Shown here: piece after piece, positions 7,380 to 12,210 of the stretch
How the letters are laid out: each line of letters opens with the position of its first letter
Position numbering within the stretch: position 1 is the first letter of the stretch
Assembly (NCBI GenBank): GCA_022615475.1
Contig: JAKEGQ010000143.1
Coordinates: 1 to 12,210, forward strand
From: Candidatus Methylomirabilota bacterium
Lineage (GTDB): Bacteria; Methylomirabilota; Methylomirabilia; Methylomirabilales; CSP1-5
DNA length: 12,210 nt
Direction: 5' to 3'
Made by a program: the position numbers and the translations under genes
The notes under the pieces: generated by a model
The model's database searches: none
What the model saw: only the letters and a program-made list of their open reading frames with translations
Told to the model about the DNA's origin: nothing

Positions 7380-7873
7380 TACTTATGGTACTTGGAGAGG
7401 TCTTCCTCCAACCGATGCAAGACCTCGGGGCGCTGCTTGGCCGCCTCTCGGACATTGAGGTTGAGCTTGGCCTTGTCGTAGATGAAGCCGTCCCGGGTGT
7501 AGCATTCCATCTCGTACTCCTTCCCGAGAAAGATCGCATCCTCGGGGCAGGCCTCTTCACAGTAGCCACAGAAGATGCACCGAAACATATGGATCATGTA
7601 CACCTTCGCGTGTCGCTCCCCGGGCGAGACGCGCAGCTGCTCCGTATTCTCGGCCGCCTCGATGTAGATGGCGTCCGCCGGGCACGCGACGGCGCACAGC
7701 TCGCACCCCACGCAACGCTCCAGGCCGTCGTCATCGACCACCAGAAAGTGGCGTCCCCGGAAGCGGGGGGAGACAGCAAGACGCTCTTCAGGATAGGGGA
7801 CGGTAACCTCCTTGCGGAAGATGTGCTTGAAGGTCGTAAACATCCCCTTCGCAATAGCTGAGAGCATGTTCAC
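7379..7873 (-). CDS. nuoI: NADH-quinone oxidoreductase subunit I (two [4Fe-4S] ferredoxin subunit)
   Basis: Hydrophilic complex I subunit carrying clusters N6a and N6b, which relay electrons toward NuoB and quinone at the cytoplasmic face of the membrane. About 164 residues. Two ferredoxin motifs are complete: CVGCELCAVACP (cysteines at about 54, 57, 60, 64) and CIFCGYCEEACP (99, 102, 105, 109). They are separated by the family spacing, and a helical N-terminus (AKGMFTTFKHIF) precedes them. I choose a GTG at 7873 because GGAG lies seven bases ahead; the ATG at 7867 is nearly as good. The longest frame, from 7906, begins inside a repeat element and adds residues unlike the family. It follows nuoC after a repeat-filled gap. 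No other ferredoxin or hydrogenase genes are nearby that would suggest another complex. Confidence 0.92.
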   Translation of the reverse strand: MNMLSAIAKGMFTTFKHIFRKEVTVPYPEERLAVSPRFRGRHFLVVDDDGLERCVGCELCAVACPADAIYIEAAENTEQLRVSPGERHAKVYMIHMFRCIFCGYCEEACPEDAIFLGKEYEMECYTRDGFIYDKAKLNLNVREAAKQRPEVLHRLEEDLSKYHK

Positions 7874-7888
7874 GCTTACGCTCCATCC

Positions 7889-7973
7889 TCGTTCATGGTT
7901 CAGCATTCATGGTTCAGAGTAGGATGGAAACCGAACGTTAGACCATGAGCCATCAACTGTGAACCCTGAACGA
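7889..7973. repeat. MITE-like element with 28-bp inverted ends (GTTCA family), nuoC-nuoI gap
   Basis: The left end 7889-7916 and the reverse complement of 7946-7973 agree at 22 of 28 positions. Both ends begin with TCGTTCA when read inward. The 85-base element fills the gap between the nuoC stop and the nuoI start. It shares the exact 17-mer AACTGTGAACCCTGAAC with the apgM-pdhA element. It provides a spurious upstream ATG for nuoI at 7906. Confidence 0.75.
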
Positions 7974-7993
7974 CAAACCCGCTAGGGTTTGTC
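7972..7993. other. Perfect 9-bp hairpin whose loop contains the nuoC stop codon
   Basis: GACAAACCC (7972-7980) and GGGTTTGTC (7985-7993) pair perfectly around the four-base loop GCTA. On the minus strand that loop holds the nuoC TAG stop. The last codons of nuoC form one arm and the first bases after the stop form the other. No T-run follows, so it is not an intrinsic terminator. It abuts the repeat element at 7889-7973 and may have arisen with it. Confidence 0.6.
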
Positions 7994-8485
7994 CAGTTCC
8001 CACCAACGCGGCATCTCCGCCACCGGGTAATCCTTTCGGAGGGGATACCCTTCCCAGTCTTCGGGCATCAGGATCCGGCGGAGGTCGGGATGTCCTGCGA
8101 ATCGGATGCCGAACATATCGAAGACCTCGCGCTCATGCCAGTTGGCGGTGGGCCACACGTCGGTCACCGAGGGGACCTCCACCCCCTCTGGCAGCCGAAC
8201 CTTCACGCGGATGCGGTCGGTGCGGGGGATTGAGTACAGGTTATAGACCACCTCGAATCTCGGCTCCCGCCTTTCCAACCAATCCACACCACAGAGGTCC
8301 GCCAGGAAGTTATACCGGAGATCCGGATGCTCTTTGAGGAAGCGGCAGATGCCAACGATCGCCTCCCGCTCGACAGTAATCGTTGCCTCGTCCCGGAAGG
8401 TCGTCACCTCCAGCACCGCTCCTGGAAAGGCCTCATGCAAGCGAGAGGCCACTGGATGGACCTCCGGCGGAGAGGGCCCGCTCAT
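7982..8485 (-). CDS. nuoC: NADH-quinone oxidoreductase subunit C (30 kDa subunit)
   Basis: Peripheral-arm subunit of complex I that, with NuoD, frames the quinone-reduction module; it binds no cofactor. The 167-residue protein is a stand-alone NuoC, not a NuoCD fusion. It has LADLCGVDW (61-69), VVYNLYSIPR and the family signature around 116-137 (WHEREVFDMFGIRFAGHPDL), then RILMPEDWEGYPLRKDYP (137-154). It ends in ELDKP with the stop codon inside a short hairpin. The start is three bases beyond the lipA stop with AAGGA eight bases ahead, so translation is likely coupled to lipA. NuoI follows, but the B, D and other subunits usually adjacent (A-B-C-D-...) are absent from the window. Confidence 0.94.
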   Translation of the reverse strand: MSGPSPPEVHPVASRLHEAFPGAVLEVTTFRDEATITVEREAIVGICRFLKEHPDLRYNFLADLCGVDWLERREPRFEVVYNLYSIPRTDRIRVKVRLPEGVEVPSVTDVWPTANWHEREVFDMFGIRFAGHPDLRRILMPEDWEGYPLRKDYPVAEMPRWWELDKP

Positions 8486-8488
8486 GTA

Positions 8489-9403
8489 TCAATCCTTCGA
8501 AAGGAGGGGGGTACCACCCCCGATGGCCCGGGCCTGCTGGCTGGCGTGGTATGAGCTCCGAACTAACGGCCCGGCCTCCACGTGGTTGAATCCCAAGGCC
8601 TGCCCGATCGCCTTGAGTTCCTGGAACTCGTCGGGATGGTAAAAACGAACAATGGGCAGATGATTGGTACTCGGCCGGAGATATTGCCCTAGCGTGAGGA
8701 TGTCGCAGCCGGCCCGGACCAGGTCCCGCATGGTAGAGACAAGCTCATCCTGCTCCTCGCCCAACCCCAGCATGAGTCCAGACTTGATGAGCATCGTGGC
8801 CCCAAAGCGCTTGGCCCGTTCTAACAGCTCGAGGGACCGTTCATATTTTGCTCCTGGCCGCACCACCCGGTAGAGGCGAGGAACCGTTTCGGTATTATGA
8901 TTCAAGATATGAGGTTGCGCCTCCAGGACCGTTTCCAGGGCCCCCCAGTTTCCCTTGAAATCCGGAATCAGCACCTCGACCGTGCAGCCCGGGGAGGTGT
9001 CCCGGATGGCACGAACAGTGGCGGCAAAGATGGGCGCCCCTCCATCCGGGAGATCGTCCCTGTTCACCGAGGTGATCACCGCATGCTCGAGCCCCAATAC
9101 TTTGACCGCGTCGGCCACCCGGCCAGGTTCCTGCCGATCGAGGCCGGTGGGCCGGCCGTGGGTGACAGCACAGAAACCGCAGCGCCTGGTGCAGATGTCC
9201 CCGAGGATCATGAAGGTGGCGGTCAGACTCTCGAAGCACTCGCCGATGTTGGGACAGCGGGCCTCTTCGCAGACCGTGCGCAGGTTCAGGGTCCGGAGCA
9301 GCCCCTTGAGCCGCATGAAGTTCTCGCCGCCGGGGGCACGGACTTTGAGCCACTCCGGCTTGCGTACCGCCGGCCCCTCACGGGCTTCCACGACCGGAAG
9401 CAT
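8489..9403 (-). CDS. lipA: Lipoyl synthase LipA (radical SAM)
   Basis: Radical SAM enzyme that inserts two sulfur atoms into the octanoyl chain on E2 and related lipoyl domains. From the ATG at 9403 it has 304 residues, normal for the family. It carries both iron-sulfur motifs: the auxiliary cluster CEEARCPNIGEC (C45, C50, C56) and the radical SAM cluster CTRRCGFC (C71, C75, C78). The C-terminal RSSYHA (from R282) contributes the serine ligand to the auxiliary cluster. The frame stays open to 9508, but that extension runs through the probable promoter. GGAGGTGA sits just ahead of 9403, so 9403 is the start. It is the first gene of the operon and is only three bases from nuoC. With lipB at the other end, the operon encodes a complete octanoyl-ACP-dependent lipoylation route. 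Confidence 0.96.
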   Translation of the reverse strand: MLPVVEAREGPAVRKPEWLKVRAPGGENFMRLKGLLRTLNLRTVCEEARCPNIGECFESLTATFMILGDICTRRCGFCAVTHGRPTGLDRQEPGRVADAVKVLGLEHAVITSVNRDDLPDGGAPIFAATVRAIRDTSPGCTVEVLIPDFKGNWGALETVLEAQPHILNHNTETVPRLYRVVRPGAKYERSLELLERAKRFGATMLIKSGLMLGLGEEQDELVSTMRDLVRAGCDILTLGQYLRPSTNHLPIVRFYHPDEFQELKAIGQALGFNHVEAGPLVRSSYHASQQARAIGGGTPLLSKD

Positions 9404-9417
9404 CCCCTCACCTCCCC
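9404..9417 (-). promoter_or_regulatory. Strong ribosome-binding site that fixes the lipA start
   Basis: On the minus strand GGGGGAGGTGAGGGG runs directly up to the ATG at 9403; the GGAGGTGA core is about five bases from it. This is one of the best Shine-Dalgarno sequences in the window and argues against the longer frame from 9508. Confidence 0.85.
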
Positions 9418-9453
9418 CGATAGCCTCAGTGGCATCCCTCAGGACTTGCTTCG

Positions 9454-9481
9454 AGTATACACGATGGTCCCCCTGCTTCAA
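9454..9481 (-). promoter_or_regulatory. Probable sigma70-type promoter of the lipA-lipB operon
   Basis: Reading the minus strand, TTGAAG (9481-9476) and TATACT (9459-9454) are separated by 16 bases, and the bases TG directly precede the -10 hexamer. Transcription would start near 9447, giving a leader of about 44 bases before lipA. It is the only good pair I saw in the 9404-9618 intergenic region on this strand. Confidence 0.6.
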
Positions 9482-9588
9482 ACCCCTTCCTCGGGTCCCT
9501 ATTTTCAATCCTCATTCGGCCCATGGCCCGGGACGGGTTCGCGGCTTTTCGCCGACAAAGGGAGTTCAATCAATCGCCAAAACCGCGC

Positions 9589-9617
9589 TTGACAGGTCTG
9601 CATTATTCGTGCATACT
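9589..9617 (+). promoter_or_regulatory. vapBC promoter
   Basis: A perfect -35 TTGACA (9589-9594), a 17-base spacer, and CATACT (9612-9617) as the -10. The predicted start of transcription, around 9623-9626, falls on the vapB start codon, so the transcript may have no leader. It is divergent from the lipA promoter, with about 108 bases between the two -35 elements. Confidence 0.65.
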
Positions 9618-9629
9618 CATGCATATGAG
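9616..9629. promoter_or_regulatory. Putative VapB/VapBC operator palindrome
   Basis: CTCAT-GCAT-ATGAG is a perfect 5-bp inverted repeat with a four-base centre. It overlaps the end of the -10 element and the vapB start codon. VapBC complexes commonly repress their own promoter by binding such palindromes, so this is a reasonable candidate operator. The short length means chance occurrence is possible. Confidence 0.4.
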
Positions 9630-9825
9630 GACGACGCTCAACATCGATGATGCCCTTGTGCGCCGTGCTGCTGACCTCACCGGTGTGAAGGAAAAGACTG
9701 CCCTCGTGCGTCTGGGCCTCGAGGCTCTCATCGCTCGCGAGAGCGCCCGTCGCCTCGCCGAGATCGGAGGGAGCGAGAAGACGCTTCGACCCATTCGGCG
9801 GCGACGATCCGGCAGCGCGGCATGA
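9625..9825 (+). CDS. vapB: VapB-type antitoxin (ribbon-helix-helix/Arc-like)
   Basis: Antitoxin that neutralises the adjacent PIN-domain toxin and probably represses its own operon. The 66 residues begin MRTTLNIDDALVRRAADLTG, the typical beta strand plus first helix of the VapB family that pairs with PIN toxins. A second helix (KTALVRLGLEALIARESARRL) follows, then a basic, probably disordered toxin-binding tail (RPIRRRRSG). The frame extends upstream to 9523, but the homology begins at 9625; an ATG at 9619 is a two-residue alternative. No ribosome-binding site is visible, and the promoter places the transcript start at the ATG. It overlaps vapC by four bases (ATGA), the usual coupling in these pairs. 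Confidence 0.88.
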   Translation: MRTTLNIDDALVRRAADLTGVKEKTALVRLGLEALIARESARRLAEIGGSEKTLRPIRRRRSGSAA

Positions 9826-10178
9826 CCCTGGTCGACACCTCGGTCTGGGTCCAGCACCTGCGCACGGGCAGTGCTCGGCTTGCTGCGCTCCTTCGAGACG
9901 AGCAGGTCCTCTCCCACCGTTTCGTCGTTGGCGAGTTGGCGTGCGGGAACCTCCGAAACCGGGAAGAGATTCTGACGCTCTTGGGAGCATTACCGGAAGC
10001 GCGCATGGCAGAACACCGCGAGGTGCTCCATCTCGTTGAGTCCGCGCGACTCTATGGTCGCGGCCTCGGATGGCTCGATGCCCACCTGCTCGCCTCGGCG
10101 TTAATCACTCGCTGCGCCCTGTGGACCCTCGACGAGCCACTGCAGCGGGCAGCAGCCACCCTGAGGATCCCGGTGTAG
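9822..10178 (+). CDS. vapC: VapC-type PIN-domain ribonuclease toxin
   Basis: Mg2+-dependent endoribonuclease toxin of a type II toxin-antitoxin system; VapC proteins typically cut tRNA or rRNA to halt translation. The 118 residues contain the four acidic PIN residues in the expected places: D5 in LVDTSVW, E38 in VVGELACG, D86 in GLGWLDAHLLASAL, and D104 in LWTLDEPL. All are intact, so the toxin is probably active. Its ATG overlaps the vapB stop (ATGA). The RNA target cannot be inferred. The pair lies at the boundary of the housekeeping operon and the plus-strand block, which suggests acquisition, but I see no flanking repeats or integrase. Confidence 0.93.
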   Translation: MTLVDTSVWVQHLRTGSARLAALLRDEQVLSHRFVVGELACGNLRNREEILTLLGALPEARMAEHREVLHLVESARLYGRGLGWLDAHLLASALITRCALWTLDEPLQRAAATLRIPV

Positions 10179-10231
10179 TCTGGCCGGCTCCTGGAACTGC
10201 CGGAGCAATACAGCCCGTGGCGACCCACATA

Positions 10232-10924
10232 ATGCTCAAACGATTCAGGAAAGTGCTCGCGTGGGTGCTGTTGGTTGCTCTCGTCTTCACCATCGTGCCC
10301 GTGCTCGCTCTCCGGTGGGTGGCGCCGCCTACAAGCGCTTTCATGCTCCGGAGAAGCATCACCAATCTAGTCTCCAGACAGGGCGCTCCCACTCGGTATC
10401 GCTGGACAGGCTGGGCACAGATTTCCCCTTTCATGCATGTTGCAGTGGTCGCGGCCGAAGACCAGAAGTTTCCGCGTCACTGGGGCTTCGACTTCGAGTC
10501 GATCGCCGAGGCGATCGAGGACCAAGGGCCGCGGCGCCGCGTCCGCGGGGCAAGCACCATCACTCAGCAGGTCGCCAGGAACCTCTTTCTGTGGCCCGGT
10601 CGAAGCTACATCCGCAAGGGGCTCGAAGCCTACTTCACCGTCCTCCTCGAGCTCTTCTGGCCAAAGCGGCGCATCCTTGAAGTGTACCTGAACATCGCTG
10701 AGTTCGGTGACGGGACCTACGGCGTTGATGCCGCTTCGAAGACTTTCTTCGGGAAGCATCCCTCACAGCTTACCCAGTCCGAGGCTGCCCTCCTTGCCGC
10801 AGTGCTGCCAAATCCCAAGCAGTTGCACGCGAACGCTCCGTCCCCCTACGTGGACGAACGGGCGCGCTGGGTCGAGGAGCAGATGGAGCAACTCGGCGGC
10901 CCCGCGTACCTTCGCGCGCTGTGA
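10232..10924 (+). CDS. mtgA: Monofunctional peptidoglycan glycosyltransferase (GT51)
   Basis: Polymerises lipid II into glycan strands at the outer face of the cytoplasmic membrane; it has no transpeptidase domain. From the ATG at 10232 it has 230 residues, the usual MtgA size. There is one N-terminal membrane anchor (about 8-28). GT51 motifs follow: AAEDQKFPRHWGFD with catalytic E76, RGASTITQQVARNLFL (105-120), KRRILEVYLNIAEFGDGTYGVDAA (146-168) and AALLAAVLPNP. The open frame extends back into vapC to 10070 but that part is unlike the family. The ribosome-binding site is weak; a GTG at 10217 is an alternative start. It begins 53 bases after vapC and could be read through from the vapBC promoter. 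MtgA is most common in Gram-negative bacteria, which hints at cell-wall type. Confidence 0.94.
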   Translation: MLKRFRKVLAWVLLVALVFTIVPVLALRWVAPPTSAFMLRRSITNLVSRQGAPTRYRWTGWAQISPFMHVAVVAAEDQKFPRHWGFDFESIAEAIEDQGPRRRVRGASTITQQVARNLFLWPGRSYIRKGLEAYFTVLLELFWPKRRILEVYLNIAEFGDGTYGVDAASKTFFGKHPSQLTQSEAALLAAVLPNPKQLHANAPSPYVDERARWVEEQMEQLGGPAYLRAL

Positions 10925-10951
10925 ACCGGAAAAGGGTTGGGGGAAACACAG

Positions 10952-11659
10952 TTGAATCATCCACCATCCAAAGAGCAGGTCGCGAATTTCTACGAAGAAC
11001 ACCAGAAGCGCGGCAGGTATGATTACCTTTATGGAGATGAAGAGCGCCGTGACATGCTCGTCAGGCTTGTTGGGAAGAGCCAGCGTGTGCTTGATATCGG
11101 CTGCCGCGCAGGCAATCTGACGAAGCATTACTGCGGTGGAAACGATGTGGTTGGAGTCGATGTTGATCGCCGAGCCCTTGAGATCTTCCGGGAAACGCTG
11201 GGTTTGGAGGCCAGGTGGCTGGACGTCGACGTCGAGCCGTTGCCCTTCGAAGATGCATCATTCGACGTGGTGGTGTTCACCGAGGTCATGGAGCATTTGC
11301 GCTTCCCGCACCGGGCGCTGGCCGAGATCCGGCGAGTGCTCAAGCCGACTGGTCGCCTCATCGGCTCGGTGCCCAACGCATTCCGCCTTCGCAATCGCCT
11401 GCGCTTTCTGATCGGCAAGCCTTTCGACACAGACCCGTCGCACTTACGATTGTATTCGGCGCCACTGATACAACAGGCACTCGGGCGCCAATTCCAAACC
11501 GTCAAGATTTACCCGGTATCCGGCCATCTCCTCGGCGGCGGCAGGTATGGCATTCCGGTGTTCTCTTGGCTGCCCTTTTCGATCCGGGCTTTGTTTTGTC
11601 TGGACCTGGTTTTTGTTGCTCATGCGCCCCCATGTCCACCGATGCAACGAGCGCCATAG
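10952..11659 (+). CDS. Class I SAM-dependent methyltransferase (Methyltransf_11 type)
   Basis: Probable small-molecule or glycan methyltransferase; the substrate is not recognisable. The 235-residue protein has the Rossmann-fold motifs in order. Motif I is VLDIGCRAGN (46-55), with the acidic ribose-binding D70 in VVGVDVD. PLPFEDASFDVVVFTEVMEHL (97-116) carries motifs II/III, and RRVLKPTGRLIGSVPN (127-142) is the post-III strand. I choose a TTG at 10952 because GGGGGA lies seven bases upstream. Another TTG at 10937 is in frame but has no properly spaced site. It follows mtgA by 27 bases, so they are probably co-transcribed. The C-terminal 100 bases look richer in T than the neighbouring genes. 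Its last 28 bases overlap the next, broken gene. Confidence 0.88.
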   Translation: MNHPPSKEQVANFYEEHQKRGRYDYLYGDEERRDMLVRLVGKSQRVLDIGCRAGNLTKHYCGGNDVVGVDVDRRALEIFRETLGLEARWLDVDVEPLPFEDASFDVVVFTEVMEHLRFPHRALAEIRRVLKPTGRLIGSVPNAFRLRNRLRFLIGKPFDTDPSHLRLYSAPLIQQALGRQFQTVKIYPVSGHLLGGGRYGIPVFSWLPFSIRALFCLDLVFVAHAPPCPPMQRAP

Positions 11660-11974
11660 AGCACCTGAAGCGCGTCATGGCACTTGCAGAGCGACTCGCT
11701 GCCCGCGGGATTGCAATCTACGAGCACTCGTTCTATCTCATGGCTTTCAGCAGTTGGACCATCGTCGCGGGGCGGAGGACCAAGCGCTTCAAGTTCAGTT
11801 GGGATGGGCGCGATGAGTGCCTGGAGATCCACGTCGCAGAGCCTGATTCGTCGGCTGTCCCGGCTCGCTGGTCCCACATCCGCACCGAGCATCAAGGCCC
11901 GCGACCTGTCTATCCCCTTCCAGTTTGTGGCAGACTATATGGAGAGAGAATATCCCCGCCTGACGCCGCACTGA
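11632..11974 (+). pseudogene. Small unrecognised gene with a single-base frameshift
   Basis: From ATG 11632 a frame reads MSTDATSAIEHLKRVMALAE..., about 83 coherent residues with neighbour-like codon use (FSSWTIVAGRRTKRFKFSWDG, ECLEIHVAEP, ARWSHI). Past about 11885 it degenerates. The frame one base later becomes protein-like (SIKARDLSIPFQFVADYMER) and stops at 11974. Joining them by removing one base between about 11880 and 11898 gives roughly 113 residues of a mixed alpha/beta protein that I do not recognise. The start overlaps the methyltransferase end by 28 bases and has no clear ribosome-binding site; an ATG at 11677 is an alternative. It could be a true pseudogene or an assembly indel. 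It ends 11 bases from the convergent AEC gene. Confidence 0.55.
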
Positions 11975-11985
11975 ACCCCCTTGTC

Positions 11986-12210
11986 TCACAAGAACATCAG
12001 CAGGAGGATGGAAAGAGTCACAAGGGAGAGGACGGTCGAAACGAGGATCCCGGCCGCCGTCACCTCCACGGCGACGCCGAACTGTTGAGCAAAGACAAAG
12101 TTCGTCGCGGCGACCGGCATGGCTGATTGCAGGACCGCGATCGCGAAGGGGACCCGGTCCACCGGCAACCAGTAGAACCACAAGATCGTCAGGAGCGGAA
12201 GGGCCACCAG
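11986..12210 (-). CDS. AEC family (auxin efflux carrier-like) transporter, C-terminal fragment (start beyond window)
   Basis: The minus-strand frame enters from the window edge and stops at 11986, giving the last 74 residues or so. It shows ALPLLTILWFYWL, then PFAIAVLQSAMPVAATNF and VFAQQFGVAVEVTAAGILVSTVLSLVTL. This is the AEC/PIN-type C-terminus: the conserved AMP-x-A segment, the A-x-x-x-G turn, and a final helix with STxLSLxTL. At least two membrane helices are visible. The family exports organic anions such as malate or auxin-like acids; the substrate here is unknown. The GTG at 12207 only begins the visible fragment and is not the true start. No terminator is visible in the 11 bases between it and the convergent gene. 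Confidence 0.82.
   Translation of the reverse strand: MVALPLLTILWFYWLPVDRVPFAIAVLQSAMPVAATNFVFAQQFGVAVEVTAAGILVSTVLSLVTLSILLLMFL

Noticed and set aside
9404..9508. N-terminal extension of lipA to an ATG at 9508
   Set aside because: It runs through the probable promoter, lacks family similarity, and a strong ribosome-binding site precedes 9403.
10179..10231. Small inverted repeat GCTCC/GGAGC after vapC as a terminator
   Set aside because: Only a five-base stem with a ten-base loop and no T-run; read-through into mtgA is more likely.
9589..11974. Possible defence island around vapBC
   Set aside because: Apart from the toxin-antitoxin pair there are no nucleases, helicases, integrases, CRISPR repeats or other defence genes; mtgA is a cell-wall gene and the methyltransferase is not a DNA methyltransferase by its motifs.

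Overview
The window reads as a GC-rich bacterial chromosome segment. It carries mostly housekeeping genes on the minus strand and a small accessory block on the plus strand. The alpha2beta2-type E1 of pyruvate dehydrogenase, the archaeal-type phosphoglycerate mutase in a bacterial operon, complex I genes that are not in one nuo cluster, and short GTTCA- and TCCGA-rich repeats between genes would fit lineages such as Methylomirabilota/NC10, Rokubacteria or a deltaproteobacterial relative. That placement is a low-confidence inference, because no marker gene is present.

Layout. (1) 1-251, minus: N-terminal part of an AzlC-type branched-chain amino acid exporter, cut by the window edge. (2) 379-9481, minus: a nine-gene run lipA-nuoC-nuoI-apgM-pdhA-pdhB-pdhC-lpdA-lipB. 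It appears to have a sigma70-type promoter at 9454-9481 and ends in a strong intrinsic terminator at 379-430. (3) 9589-11974, plus: a vapBC toxin-antitoxin pair with its own promoter, then mtgA (peptidoglycan glycosyltransferase), a class I SAM methyltransferase, and a small unrecognised gene whose reading frame is broken by one base. (4) 11986-12210, minus: the C-terminal end of an AEC-family transporter, cut by the other edge.

How the genes work together. The large operon links lower glycolysis (ApgM, 3-PG to 2-PG) to pyruvate oxidation (PdhA/B/C and Lpd). It also supplies the enzymes that make the lipoyl cofactor on E2 (LipB transfers octanoate, LipA inserts sulfur). Two complex I subunits (NuoC and NuoI), which help pass electrons from the NADH produced to quinone, sit in the middle. 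The other complex I subunits are not in this window.

The least ordinary structure lies between the genes. Three intergenic gaps of the operon (apgM/pdhA, nuoI/apgM, nuoC/nuoI) each hold an element of about 80-100 bp bounded by imperfect inverted repeats of 20-28 bp. They fall into two related-looking families, and the TCCGA family also appears as a tandem duplication covering the lipB ribosome-binding site and start codon. I found no convincing novel defence or mobile system. The best leads are these repeats, the mixed operon, the probably leaderless vapB, and the frameshifted orphan gene.
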